Source: an uncultured Eubacteriales bacterium (lineage in GTDB: Bacteria > Bacillota > Clostridia > Oscillospirales > CAG-272). Taken from it: 64,000 bases of DNA. Within the stretch, counting starts at the first letter, position 1. The number at the start of each line of letters is the position of its first letter. The position numbers were made by a program, and so were the translations under genes. The notes beneath the pieces are model-generated. The model saw only the letters and a program-made list of their open reading frames with translations. It ran no database searches and was not told where the DNA came from. Shown here one piece after another: positions 1 to 7,925 of this stretch. Location: positions 49,931-113,930 of the forward strand of contig CABUHS010000004.1 in the NCBI GenBank assembly GCA_902491535.1, written 5' to 3'.

Positions 1-1098
1 ATCCTTCTTGTCATACTTGGTATAATCCCACTTGTTGCCTTTCCAGTCGACCGCATTCTTAGGCGGATTGTCGTTGAGACCTTCCCACCATACGGTATTA
101 TTGTCGAGATCGTGTACAACGTTTGTAAATATGGTATCACGCTTTGTTGTTGCAAGCGCGTTGGGGTTGGAGTGTTCGTTTGTACCGGGAGCAACACCAA
201 AGAATCCGTTCTCGGGGTTAACAGCCCAAAGTCTGCCGTCAGAACCGATGCGGAGCCATGCGATATCGTCGCCTACGCACCATACCTTATAGCCCTTGTT
301 ACGGTAGATTTCCGGCGGAATGAGCATTGCGAGGTTGGTCTTTCCGCATGCAGACGGGAATGCAGCACAAACATATTTTACGCTGCCGTCGGGAGCTTCG
401 ATACCGAGAATGAGCATATGCTCAGCCATCCAGCCCTCTTTGCGTCCGAGATAGGAAGCGATACGGAGCGCGAAGCACTTCTTTCCGAGAAGAACGTTTC
501 CGCCGTAACCTGAGTTAACCGACCAAATAGTGTTATCCTCCGGGAAGTGGCAGATATAGCGGTTATTTTCATCGAGGTCTGCACGTGCATGGAGTCCCTT
601 GATAAATCCGTCGCCGACACTGTCCAGTGCGTCGATGACCTTCTGTCCTGCACGTGTCATTATAAGCATATTGAGAACGACATAGATAGAGTCGGTAAGC
701 TCAATACCGATCTTTGCAAAGTCAGATCCTACAACACCCATGGAATAAGGGATAACATACATTGTCTGTCCCTTCATAGAACCGCGGAAAAGCTTTCCGA
801 GCTTTTCATAGCACTCTGAAGGAGCCATCCAGTTATTGATGTTTCCTGCGTCTGCTTTATCTGTAGTACAGATGAAGGTTCTGTTCTCTACTCTTGCAAC
901 GTCGTTTACTGCGGTACGATGGAGATAGCAGTTAGGAAGAAGCTCGGGATTGAGTTCAAAAAGCGTACCCTCTTCTACAGCCTGCTTTTTAAGAGCTTCG
1001 GTCTGTGCCTCGCTGCCGTCTATCCATACAATATTATCGGGAGTGGTAAGAGCTACCATCTCGTCGATCCATTTGTTTATGTATTTATTGTTCGTCAT
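1..1098 (-). CDS. pckG: Phosphoenolpyruvate carboxykinase (GTP), partial, C-terminus beyond the window
   Basis: The first 366 codons are read from an ATG at 1098. The SD AGGGGAG lies about 10 nt upstream. The enzyme interconverts oxaloacetate plus GTP with PEP, CO2 and GDP in the cytosol. The nucleotide loop contains PSACGKTNLAML, which is typical of the GTP-dependent family; the ATP family has SGTGKTTL instead. The motif APGTNEHSNPNA and the WEGLNDNPP segment near the window edge are also family hallmarks. In anaerobes the enzyme often runs toward oxaloacetate to fix CO2, but direction cannot be read here. The gene has its own promoter and is followed upstream by rsmA on the same strand. GTP-type PEPCK is less common in Firmicutes than the ATP type (family knowledge). 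Confidence 0.95.
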   Translation of the reverse strand, partial: MTNNKYINKWIDEMVALTTPDNIVWIDGSEAQTEALKKQAVEEGTLFELNPELLPNCYLHRTAVNDVARVENRTFICTTDKADAGNINNWMAPSECYEKLGKLFRGSMKGQTMYVIPYSMGVVGSDFAKIGIELTDSIYVVLNMLIMTRAGQKVIDALDSVGDGFIKGLHARADLDENNRYICHFPEDNTIWSVNSGYGGNVLLGKKCFALRIASYLGRKEGWMAEHMLILGIEAPDGSVKYVCAAFPSACGKTNLAMLIPPEIYRNKGYKVWCVGDDIAWLRIGSDGRLWAVNPENGFFGVAPGTNEHSNPNALATTKRDTIFTNVVHDLDNNTVWWEGLNDNPPKNAVDWKGNKWDYTKYDKKD

Positions 1099-1133
1099 CT
1101 GATGGACTCCCCTCTGAATTTCATATTGAGATT

Positions 1134-1162
1134 ATGATACTACATATTAGAAAAAAAATCAA
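1134..1162 (-). promoter_or_regulatory. Sigma-A-type promoter of pckG
   Basis: Read on the minus strand, TTGATT (1162-1157) is followed by a 17-bp spacer and TATCAT (1139-1134). This places a start site about 30 nt before the pckG start codon. The assignment is by sequence only. Confidence 0.6.
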
Positions 1163-1295
1163 GTCTTTCCGTGAAAAATAAATGAAATTAACACCGCGTT
1201 AATAAATAAAAATGAATTTTTTCATTTTCGCACTTGCAAAATAAATTTCAGACCCAAACTCTGCAAAAACACAGTATAATAATACAAAACGCGCG

Positions 1296-2165
1296 TCACT
1301 GAACGCTTTCAGTCGCAATTTCTCCCAATTTATCGGAAATCCGCGCGAAGTCGGATATAGAGAGTCTCTCTCCTCGAACGGTCGGTTCAAAACCGCATTC
1401 GGTTATCACATTTGCAATTTTATCTTTAGAAATATGCGAAAAATCTGACGACAGTGCGTTGAGAAGCGTCTTCCGGCGCATGGCAAACGCCGCTGAAAGA
1501 GTTCTGAAAAGAAGTTGCTCATCATTTACCCGGACGGTGCTGCGCATACCATTCTCCGTATTTATCTGTATAACAGATGAATCCACCTTCGGACGGGGCA
1601 TAAAGTTTCCAGCAGGAACGTCAAAAAGCTTTTTAGCACTGCCATACCACGACACTGCTGCCGTAACAGCACCATACTGAGCTGTACCGGGAGCCGCCGC
1701 AAGGCGCTGCGCGACCTCCTTCTGTACCATTACGGTTATACGATCGATAGGTGCGCCGGATTCAAGCAGAAGCATGATAACAGGAGTCGTTATATAATAA
1801 GGAAGATTTGCACATACCGTTATCCGCTCTCCTCCGAACTGCTCCTCTATAAAGCGGCACAGATCAAGCTTCATTACGTCCTCGCACGTAACCGTGACAT
1901 TATCAAAATCGGCAAGTGTCTGCTCAAGCACAGGTATAAGACCGCGGTCGATCTCCACGGCAGCCACCTTTTTAGCTCTCGCGCAAAGCTCACGCGTAAG
2001 CGTACCTATTCCCGGACCTATCTCAAGGACATAGTCCCCGGCTTCCTCAGCTATCCTTGCAGGAACAGTCGGATTTATCAGAAAATTCTGACCGAACTGC
2101 TTCTGAAAAGCAATTCCGTGCTGCTCCATTATGCGCTTTACTTCGGATATGTTTGTTAAATTCAT
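1296..2165 (-). CDS. rsmA: 16S rRNA (adenine1518-N6/adenine1519-N6)-dimethyltransferase RsmA/KsgA
   Basis: A 289-residue SAM-dependent methyltransferase that dimethylates two adjacent adenosines in the 3'-terminal hairpin of 16S rRNA, a late step of small-subunit assembly. The N-terminus has the KQFGQNFL signature. The SAM motif I is VLEIGPGIGTLT, and the catalytic motif IV is NLPYYITTP. I chose the ATG at 2165 because it gives the family's usual N-terminus; the reading frame stays open upstream but runs through the tRNA gene. A weak AGAGG lies about 13 nt before it. The start is divergent from the tRNA-Thr gene, with only 63 bp between them. Loss of this enzyme gives kasugamycin resistance (family knowledge). 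Confidence 0.96.
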   Translation of the reverse strand: MNLTNISEVKRIMEQHGIAFQKQFGQNFLINPTVPARIAEEAGDYVLEIGPGIGTLTRELCARAKKVAAVEIDRGLIPVLEQTLADFDNVTVTCEDVMKLDLCRFIEEQFGGERITVCANLPYYITTPVIMLLLESGAPIDRITVMVQKEVAQRLAAAPGTAQYGAVTAAVSWYGSAKKLFDVPAGNFMPRPKVDSSVIQINTENGMRSTVRVNDEQLLFRTLSAAFAMRRKTLLNALSSDFSHISKDKIANVITECGFEPTVRGERLSISDFARISDKLGEIATESVQ

Positions 2166-2182
2166 AATAGTTAAAAAACCTC

Positions 2183-2210
2183 TTGACAAATTCTGAAAAA
2201 ATGATATAAT
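2183..2210 (+). promoter_or_regulatory. Promoter of tRNA-Thr
   Basis: A perfect TTGACA (2183-2188) and TATAAT (2205-2210) are separated by 16 bp. The tRNA begins 19 bp downstream of the -10 box. The strength of both boxes fits a stable-RNA promoter. Confidence 0.8.
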
Positions 2211-2228
2211 ATTATCGTTAGAATAAAT

Positions 2229-2303
2229 GCTAGTGTGGCTCAGTGGTAGAGCAGCTGATTCGTAATCAGCAGGTCGTGGGTTCAATCCCCACCACTAGCT
2301 CCA
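2229..2303 (+). tRNA. tRNA-Thr (anticodon CGT)
   Basis: A complete cloverleaf can be drawn. The acceptor stem is GCTAGTG/CACTAGC and the D stem GCTC/GAGC. The anticodon stem is GCTGA/TCAGC, with loop TTCGTAA giving anticodon CGT, which reads ACG threonine codons. The T arm is GTGGG-TTCAATC-CCCAC. The 3' CCA is encoded. It is a single-gene transcription unit with a consensus promoter and an intrinsic terminator. Confidence 0.97.
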
Positions 2304-2307
2304 GATG

Positions 2308-2340
2308 CTCTGTATGCTTTACGGCATACAGAGTTTTTTG
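2308..2340 (+). terminator. Intrinsic terminator of tRNA-Thr
   Basis: CTCTGTATGC (2308-2317) pairs with GCATACAGAG (2324-2333) and is followed at once by six T residues. Confidence 0.9.
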
Positions 2341-2420
2341 TTTGCCGCCGCACCGGATTCCGAAAGGCTCAAAAATACGTAAATCTCCGCTTTTTGCGCA
2401 TTTTCCCAAAACGCACTTTA

Positions 2421-2453
2421 TGTGCCGGCTGCGCATAATGCGCGACCGGCACA
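2421..2453 (-). terminator. Hairpin downstream of the ABC transporter gene
   Basis: TGTGCCGG and CCGGCACA flank an inner GCGCAT/ATGCGC stem. The hairpin lies 20 bp past the stop codon of the minus-strand ABC transporter. No clean U tract follows, so it may be only a 3'-end-stabilising structure. Confidence 0.4.
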
Positions 2454-2472
2454 AATCGGTAACTGTATTTAA

Positions 2473-5130
2473 TTATTTTCCGCGTATCGCGTCGATAGGC
2501 CGCTTGGAAGCGATCTTACGTACAGGGATAAACGATGCGGCCGCAGCTACGATAACACTGACTGCAAGCAGCAGGACTATCTGTCTGATTCCGAAATTCA
2601 GAACAGTTATGAGAATACCGCAGTTCTTCCGTATCATATAGTTAATGAGTGCGACAGCTCCTCCGGTGACCGCAGAAGCGAGAATAAAATCTATCACCGC
2701 TATAATAAAGCTCTCGGAGAAGAATATCCTGAAAACATCGTTCGAGCGGGATCCGATCGCACGGAGTATTCCGATCTCCTGTCTTTTATATGAAATGCTT
2801 GTTGCGATAAAGTTCGCAAGCATTATCGCCGCAAATACGGCAAAACCGATACCGATGTACAGGAACACATCCGCAAGGACCTTCAGTACGTCATTTACCA
2901 TATTTAATTCATATGTTACAGCGTTCTGAAGCTCATACCGGACGTCCGTATCGGAATACGCATACTCGACCGTTTTAAGAATATCTCCGCGTGAGGTCGG
3001 CATCGCGCCTGCAGCAAAGGTAAATACACCGTCCGAAGAGGTTACCAAACGCCCGAACATGCTGTCACAGCATACAACGGCGTTATTTACAGCGTCGTTT
3101 TCTATTACTCCGACTATCTTCCGTCCATTATAATTTTCAGTGGTTCCGTCCTCATACATATACATTTCCATATTTACCGTGTCTGTTGCGTCTTCGTACA
3201 TATCGGCGCTCAGAACGATCTCATTTTCAGCAAGCTCTGTGCGATGAACACCGTCGAGCCATCTGATCGCTGCTTCGCCGATATCCGACATACGCGAGAT
3301 ATACTCCGGAGAAACGAAATAATACCGATCGGACTCATCAGGTGAGAAAATAGAAACATGTCCGTTATCTATATTTTTAAACACACTGTTTGCAGATATA
3401 TACCTGTCAATAAATCCGTCTCCGACTATTGCCGTATTACAGAAGCTGTAGCCTGTTTCATAGTTAAATTCATTGTAGAGCGCATATCTGACAACAAGCT
3501 GAGCGGTAGTGACATGCTCGTCACGCACCGCAAGTCCGGAATAGCGGTCAAAATCAAGCTTTGTATCTACGATTCCGGTGATCGTATATTCCTGTCCGCC
3601 GAAACTGAGCTTACGTCCGACAAGTTCCTGCGCCGAGCCTATACTGTCATAGCTTACCGTTCCGTCGTCTCCGTAAACGGCAAAGCCTGCTTTCATATAC
3701 GTGAGCGCAACATAGCTGCTAAGCGCGATTTCGTCTGCGTCTCCGCTCGGAAGCCTGCCTGCGGTAAGCGTATATCCCATCTCCGAAATATCCTTCTCGG
3801 TAAGCTCGGCAAATCCGTCAAGCGCAGTCGAATAAATCGGGTACTCATCGGAAAGCGTTACGGAAGCGTCATAACTTCCGTCAAGGTTGAAAGACATCAT
3901 AGCGGGAACATACACGCCCTTTACATGTATTCCCGTATTCTCCTCTATTTTTCCGATGTCCGCCGCCGACATGCGCTCCGATTTGTAATAAAAATCATCA
4001 TCGCCGTCTCCGTATGTAACCTTTGTATTCTTGACAAACGATGCATACTTTACGCCGGTATCCATTATAGACTCGGTACATGCGCGGACATTATCGTAAG
4101 CTCCGAAGGTATCGGCAAGTCCGAACAGAGTAAACGCAACTACCGAAAGAAATACGGTAAACACAAGCTTTATCTTTTTATGTTTAAGTCCGCTCGCTCC
4201 GATCTTGAACGCGTTTTTCATAGGCAGACGCGATTTTATCAGTTTAAATGTGTCACCGGTCTTTGTAGAGATCGCATCCTGATCGGTGGGATGAAAGTTC
4301 TTTCCGGCACGCGATACCGCAAGCTCTGTCTTTCCTGAAGAAAGCGAGCGTATATATCGGTTTATCGCCGCTCTGTCATCCTCGGTAAGCTCATAATCAC
4401 CGGGAATAGTTATTGTACGGTCGGAAAATTCAAGTCCTGCCTTTTCCGGATCTCCCGGTTCAAGAGTAACATCCTCGACAACATGACCGTCGGCAAGCTC
4501 AATAATGCGGTCTGCATACTGTTCGGCAAACTCGCGGTCATGCGAAACAACTATGACAAGCTTGTTTTCCGACAGCTTTTTCAGAGTATCGAATATCTGT
4601 CTGCCCGTATTTGAGTCAAGAGCGCCGGTAGGCTCATCAGCCATGATTATATCGGGATTCTTTACAAGCGCGCGGGCTATCGCAACACGCTGCTTCTGTC
4701 CGCCCGAAAGCTCATTCGGCCGTCTGCCGCCGTACCCCTCAAGATCGACCTCCGCGAGAATGCGGTTTATTTCGTCATTTTCCGCCTTCCTGCCCTGAAG
4801 CTCGATTGCAAGGGCTATGTTTGCACCGACGGTAAATTCATCGAGAACATTGTACTCCTGAAAAATAAATCCGACATATGTATTTCTGTACGAATCAAAG
4901 TGCTGCTGGTTAAAATCCTTTGACGAAACGCCCTTTATGATGATCTCTCCGCTGTCGTATCGGTCGAGTCCTCCGAGAAGATTCAAAAGCGTTGACTTAC
5001 CGCTTCCGGATTTTCCGAGCAGGAATATCATACCTTTGTCGGGAAATTTCAGAGAAACATTGTCGATCGCAGTTACAGGAACTCCTTTTTTCGGTTTATA
5101 CTTCTTATATAAATTTCTTGTTTCAAGCAT
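2473..5130 (-). CDS. Fused ABC transporter: N-terminal ATPase plus FtsX/MacB-type permease
   Basis: An 885-residue single-chain exporter half. Residues 1-225 form the ATPase: Walker A GKSGSGKST (39-47), signature LSGGQ (141-145), Walker B IIMADEP (161-167) and His197 of the switch. One membrane helix at about 308-330 is followed by a long extracytoplasmic domain. Three C-terminal helices from about 745 onward make up an FtsX-like permease. The LolD/MacB class moves lipids, lipopeptides or antimicrobial peptides, or drives envelope machines by mechanotransmission; the substrate cannot be told here. Most homologues split ATPase and permease into two genes, so the fusion is notable. An SD GGAGGT precedes the ATG. 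The gene is monocistronic, with a strong promoter that overlaps possible operator half-sites. Confidence 0.9.
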   Translation of the reverse strand: MLETRNLYKKYKPKKGVPVTAIDNVSLKFPDKGMIFLLGKSGSGKSTLLNLLGGLDRYDSGEIIIKGVSSKDFNQQHFDSYRNTYVGFIFQEYNVLDEFTVGANIALAIELQGRKAENDEINRILAEVDLEGYGGRRPNELSGGQKQRVAIARALVKNPDIIMADEPTGALDSNTGRQIFDTLKKLSENKLVIVVSHDREFAEQYADRIIELADGHVVEDVTLEPGDPEKAGLEFSDRTITIPGDYELTEDDRAAINRYIRSLSSGKTELAVSRAGKNFHPTDQDAISTKTGDTFKLIKSRLPMKNAFKIGASGLKHKKIKLVFTVFLSVVAFTLFGLADTFGAYDNVRACTESIMDTGVKYASFVKNTKVTYGDGDDDFYYKSERMSAADIGKIEENTGIHVKGVYVPAMMSFNLDGSYDASVTLSDEYPIYSTALDGFAELTEKDISEMGYTLTAGRLPSGDADEIALSSYVALTYMKAGFAVYGDDGTVSYDSIGSAQELVGRKLSFGGQEYTITGIVDTKLDFDRYSGLAVRDEHVTTAQLVVRYALYNEFNYETGYSFCNTAIVGDGFIDRYISANSVFKNIDNGHVSIFSPDESDRYYFVSPEYISRMSDIGEAAIRWLDGVHRTELAENEIVLSADMYEDATDTVNMEMYMYEDGTTENYNGRKIVGVIENDAVNNAVVCCDSMFGRLVTSSDGVFTFAAGAMPTSRGDILKTVEYAYSDTDVRYELQNAVTYELNMVNDVLKVLADVFLYIGIGFAVFAAIMLANFIATSISYKRQEIGILRAIGSRSNDVFRIFFSESFIIAVIDFILASAVTGGAVALINYMIRKNCGILITVLNFGIRQIVLLLAVSVIVAAAASFIPVRKIASKRPIDAIRGK

Positions 5131-5151
5131 TTCCGATCATACCTCCGTAAA

Positions 5152-5170
5152 GTGTACTACTGTACTGACA
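5152..5170 (-). promoter_or_regulatory. Candidate operator between promoter and start of the ABC exporter
   Basis: Two GTAC half-sites (5154-5157 and 5162-5165) lie four bases apart, just downstream of the -10 box and around the likely start site. The arrangement GTAC-N4-GTAC is symmetric. GntR (YtrA-type) regulators of ABC exporters use sites of this general kind; that link is inference. Confidence 0.35.
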
Positions 5171-5172
5171 CA

Positions 5173-5201
5173 ATAATACACTTTAAAAACCGTTTTGTCA
5201 A
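5173..5201 (-). promoter_or_regulatory. Promoter of the ABC exporter
   Basis: On the minus strand TTGACA (5201-5196), a 17-bp spacer and TATTAT (5178-5173) form a near-consensus promoter. Confidence 0.8.
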
Positions 5202-5289
5202 GTATTTTTCTGAAATTTCCGAGATTAAGTTTACATAAGAAAATTTTAAGCAAATCTTAAACAGATACTTAAAGCAGAGGAAGAAAAAT

Positions 5290-6708
5290 TTAAAATCCGA
5301 AAAAGTTCTTTGCATTGTTATAGCAAACATCCATAACAAGCTCGGCGAGCGCTTCGGTATCGACGGGATACTCTCCGCTGTCCACCCATTCTCCGATAAG
5401 ATTGCAGAATATTCGTCTGAAATATTCATGACGCGTATATGAAAGAAAACTTCTGCTGTCTGTGAGCATTCCGAGGAAACAGCCGAGAGACGAAAGATTT
5501 GCAAGCGATATCATCTGATCGCGCATACCGCTCTTGTTATCGTTAAACCACCATGCGCTTCCCTGCATTATTCGCGGCATGCCGCTGCCGTCGGAAAGCT
5601 GAAAACCGCCGAGCAGCGCGCCTATCGCCGCATTGTCGGCAGGATTTATCGAATAAAGAACGATTCTCGGAAGTCCGTCGGAGGATGCAAAGAGATCGAG
5701 CAGGCGCGCAAGCTCAGTTACGCTGCTTCGGCCGCCTATAATATCAAATCCGCAGTCCGCTCCGAGCTTTTTATACATATCCGTGCATGCGTTGCGAAGC
5801 ACTCCGAAATGTATCTGCATTACCCAGCCGTGCGCGGAGTATTCCGCCGCAAAAAAGCGGTGCATCTCGGTCTTGAATATCTTTATCTCCTGCGCGTCCG
5901 TGCATTTTCCGTTTTTCAGCGCAGCACAGAATATCTCGTTTATATGTACGCGGTTAGGCTCGTAAGCATACGGTATCTCGTCGTCTATACCGTGGTCTGC
6001 GGTAACGCATCCGTTTTCCGCAAAGAATGCGATCCGAGCGCGGTACGCCTCCTTAAGCGATTCAAGGTCGGTTATCTGCACTCCCGAAACCTGCGAAAGC
6101 GTGCGGATATATTCCGCCCAGCCGTCGCGCTCGATATTTATACCCTTGTCCGGACGGAATGCAGGAAGAACCTTTACATCAAAGCTGTCGTCCGCCGCGA
6201 TCATTCTGTGCCACTCGAGGGTGTCGGCAGGATCGTCTGTCGTACAGAGCGCGTCGACGCGTGACGCTTTTATTATGCCGCGCACGCTCATATCAGGCTC
6301 GGCGAGTTTTTCCGCGGTCAGCTTCCAGACCTCTTCGCATGTCTTTTCGGAAAGTATACCGCTATATCCGAAATATCTCTGAAGCTCAAGATGTGACCAG
6401 TGATACAGCGGATTGCCTATCAGCTTCGGCATACACTGCGCGAATGCACGGAACTTTTCATAATCCGACGCGTCTCCCGTTATATACTTCTCGTCAACAC
6501 CGCATGAGCGCATAGCACGCCACTTGTAGTGGTCTCCGCCGAGCCATATCTCGGTTATATTGCTGTAGCGCTTGTCCTGCGCGATCTCCTGCGGAGACAC
6601 ATGGCAGTGGTAATCAATTATCGGGAGCTTCTCGGCATATGTATGATAGAGCTGCTTTGCCGCATCTCCCGAAAGCAGAAAATCGTTATCCATAAATTTT
6701 TTTGACAT
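5290..6708 (-). CDS. uxaC: Uronate (glucuronate/galacturonate) isomerase
   Basis: A 472-residue member of the amidohydrolase-fold UxaC family. It converts D-glucuronate to D-fructuronate and D-galacturonate to D-tagaturonate in the cytosol, the entry step for pectin and glucuronoxylan sugars. The metal site DYHCHVSP (His34, His36) is present, and the full length matches the family (about 465-475). It lies 21 bp downstream of a TIM-barrel sugar isomerase/epimerase gene on the same strand, so the two are probably co-transcribed. The other genes of the pathway (uxaB/uxuA/kdgK/kdgA) are not in this window. Confidence 0.95.
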   Translation of the reverse strand: MSKKFMDNDFLLSGDAAKQLYHTYAEKLPIIDYHCHVSPQEIAQDKRYSNITEIWLGGDHYKWRAMRSCGVDEKYITGDASDYEKFRAFAQCMPKLIGNPLYHWSHLELQRYFGYSGILSEKTCEEVWKLTAEKLAEPDMSVRGIIKASRVDALCTTDDPADTLEWHRMIAADDSFDVKVLPAFRPDKGINIERDGWAEYIRTLSQVSGVQITDLESLKEAYRARIAFFAENGCVTADHGIDDEIPYAYEPNRVHINEIFCAALKNGKCTDAQEIKIFKTEMHRFFAAEYSAHGWVMQIHFGVLRNACTDMYKKLGADCGFDIIGGRSSVTELARLLDLFASSDGLPRIVLYSINPADNAAIGALLGGFQLSDGSGMPRIMQGSAWWFNDNKSGMRDQMISLANLSSLGCFLGMLTDSRSFLSYTRHEYFRRIFCNLIGEWVDSGEYPVDTEALAELVMDVCYNNAKNFFGF

Positions 6709-6729
6709 ATTATACTTCCTTTCGCGCGG

Positions 6730-7554
6730 TCATGAATCTGCCGCAGCCGTATGTTTTCTTATATATTCCAGCGATTCATTCAGCTGTCCGACATCAACTC
6801 TGCCGCCGTCATACAGCGACGGGGATTCGAGAGTTACCGTTCCGCCGTACAGCGGAGCTACAGTTTTGAAAAAACTTTCGAAATCTATGATACCGCCGCC
6901 GGGATGAGGAATCGGGCGGAGCTTTTTGAAATCGTGCGGAGGTCCGACGAAATCACTCACATGCATGTGTACGATACGCGGAGCAAGCAGCGGATCGGTA
7001 AATATCCCGTATACCTGTCCAAGCTGTCCGGCAAACGCCCCGAATCTTGTGTCGAAGATAAACCGCACCTCAGGATAGCTCCGCGCGAGCTTTCTCCAGT
7101 GATCGATCGGATCGCCTGCGCTGCACGGAACGTTTTCCACGCATAGCGTTATTCCCTCTCTGCAGCAAGCTTCAAGCATATATCCGACCGCAGATATATT
7201 ATAATCTATATCCGAATCGGAAGCAAAACCGCCCCACAGATGAAGCACCATCTTTTCTGCCGAAAGTATCACCGCCGCCCTGAGGCTTTCGCGAAAAAGC
7301 TCAAGAGCTTTTTCACTGTCGTGATCGGAAAGATACATTCCTATAAATTTGTCAGAATGGAGCGTGCGGAAACGCATGTCTCCGCCGCAGAGACGCTCCG
7401 CGATTGCGGTAGGCTTTTCATCCCATGTACTGACCACCATAAATTCGAAAGCATCGCACAGGATATCCTTTCCGTAAACCGGTATAAGCATGGGATCATA
7501 GCCGTTCTCATATCCTATATATGCACCGGTGGAACATAATATTTCATTATTCAT
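6730..7554 (-). CDS. Sugar phosphate isomerase/epimerase-like TIM-barrel protein
   Basis: A 274-residue AP-endonuclease-2/xylose-isomerase-like barrel. Visible family motifs are CVENVPC near residue 135, FIFDTRFGAFAG near 170 and HMHVSDF near 195, which supply Glu, Asp and His ligands for a divalent metal. Members isomerise or epimerise ketoses, inositols or uronate derivatives, and the exact substrate is unknown. As first gene of the two-gene unit with uxaC it may prepare or divert a uronic acid or its ketose. The ATG at 7554 has an SD GAGGTG and follows a good promoter. Confidence 0.8.
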   Translation of the reverse strand: MNNEILCSTGAYIGYENGYDPMLIPVYGKDILCDAFEFMVVSTWDEKPTAIAERLCGGDMRFRTLHSDKFIGMYLSDHDSEKALELFRESLRAAVILSAEKMVLHLWGGFASDSDIDYNISAVGYMLEACCREGITLCVENVPCSAGDPIDHWRKLARSYPEVRFIFDTRFGAFAGQLGQVYGIFTDPLLAPRIVHMHVSDFVGPPHDFKKLRPIPHPGGGIIDFESFFKTVAPLYGGTVTLESPSLYDGGRVDVGQLNESLEYIRKHTAAADS

Positions 7555-7569
7555 TGCCGAAAATCACCT

Positions 7570-7579
7570 CTGTATACAG
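7570..7579. promoter_or_regulatory. Candidate GntR-type (UxuR/ExuR-like) operator
   Basis: CTGTATACAG is a perfect 10-bp palindrome centred on GTATAC and placed over the predicted transcription start of the uronate operon. FadR-subfamily GntR regulators of hexuronate genes (UxuR, ExuR) bind sites with a GTATAC core. Repressor identity is inferred; no regulator gene is adjacent. Confidence 0.5.
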
Positions 7580-7584
7580 TGAAA

Positions 7585-7613
7585 AGTATATCATATCCGG
7601 CATTATAATTCAA
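7585..7613 (-). promoter_or_regulatory. Promoter of the uxaC operon
   Basis: On the minus strand TTGAAT (7613-7608), a 17-bp spacer and TATACT (7590-7585). The predicted start falls inside a 10-bp palindrome. Confidence 0.7.
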
Positions 7614-7667
7614 TATTTTTTTGAACTTTTATCATTATCTCAGGCAGAACGCGAATGTTTTTATGAC

Positions 7668-7696
7668 TTGACATGCACCCAAAACAGTGGTAAACT
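7668..7696 (+). promoter_or_regulatory. Promoter of the 7.7-kb small RNA candidate
   Basis: TTGACA (7668-7673), a 17-bp spacer and TAAACT (7691-7696). It points into a 370-bp stretch with no open reading frame of substance. Confidence 0.6.
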
Positions 7697-7702
7697 ATAA
7701 TT

Positions 7703-7885
7703 TACCGATGAAAATGATAATGCAGGAACGCCGGTTTGCTGTATGACGCTCTCTTTAGCTTTCGGAAGTTTTAATAAAAGGCTTGCCACGTTATGGAGCT
7801 ATGGCAGGAATACTGCCTTTTGCAATGAAACCCGCCGATTATAGAGACAGGAGGCAACTTGCCTGAAGCTATATGATTCATCAAA
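7703..7885 (+). ncRNA. Structured small RNA candidate (6S-like; family not certain)
   Basis: This non-coding stretch follows a near-consensus promoter and folds into one long irregular rod. ATAAT pairs with ATTAT as a closing helix, and GGTTT with AAACC further in. The 5' side then holds a small TCGG-loop hairpin, and the apex is a stem AAAAGGC/GCCTTTT carrying TGCCA/TGGCA. A short AGGCA/TGCCT hairpin lies near the 3' end. Length (about 180 nt) and rod-with-bulge shape resemble 6S RNA, the RNA polymerase-binding regulator. I could not match defining 6S sequence signatures, and no clean U-tract terminator follows. It lacks RNase P, tmRNA and SRP RNA signatures. Confidence 0.45.
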
Positions 7886-7925
7886 AAACAGGAAATAACA
7901 GTTAAACAAAAAGACAGTTTCAAGC

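Noticed and set aside
2166..2285. N-terminal extension of RsmA through the tRNA-Thr gene.
   Set aside because: It overlaps the tRNA gene on the opposite strand and does not match the family N-terminus.
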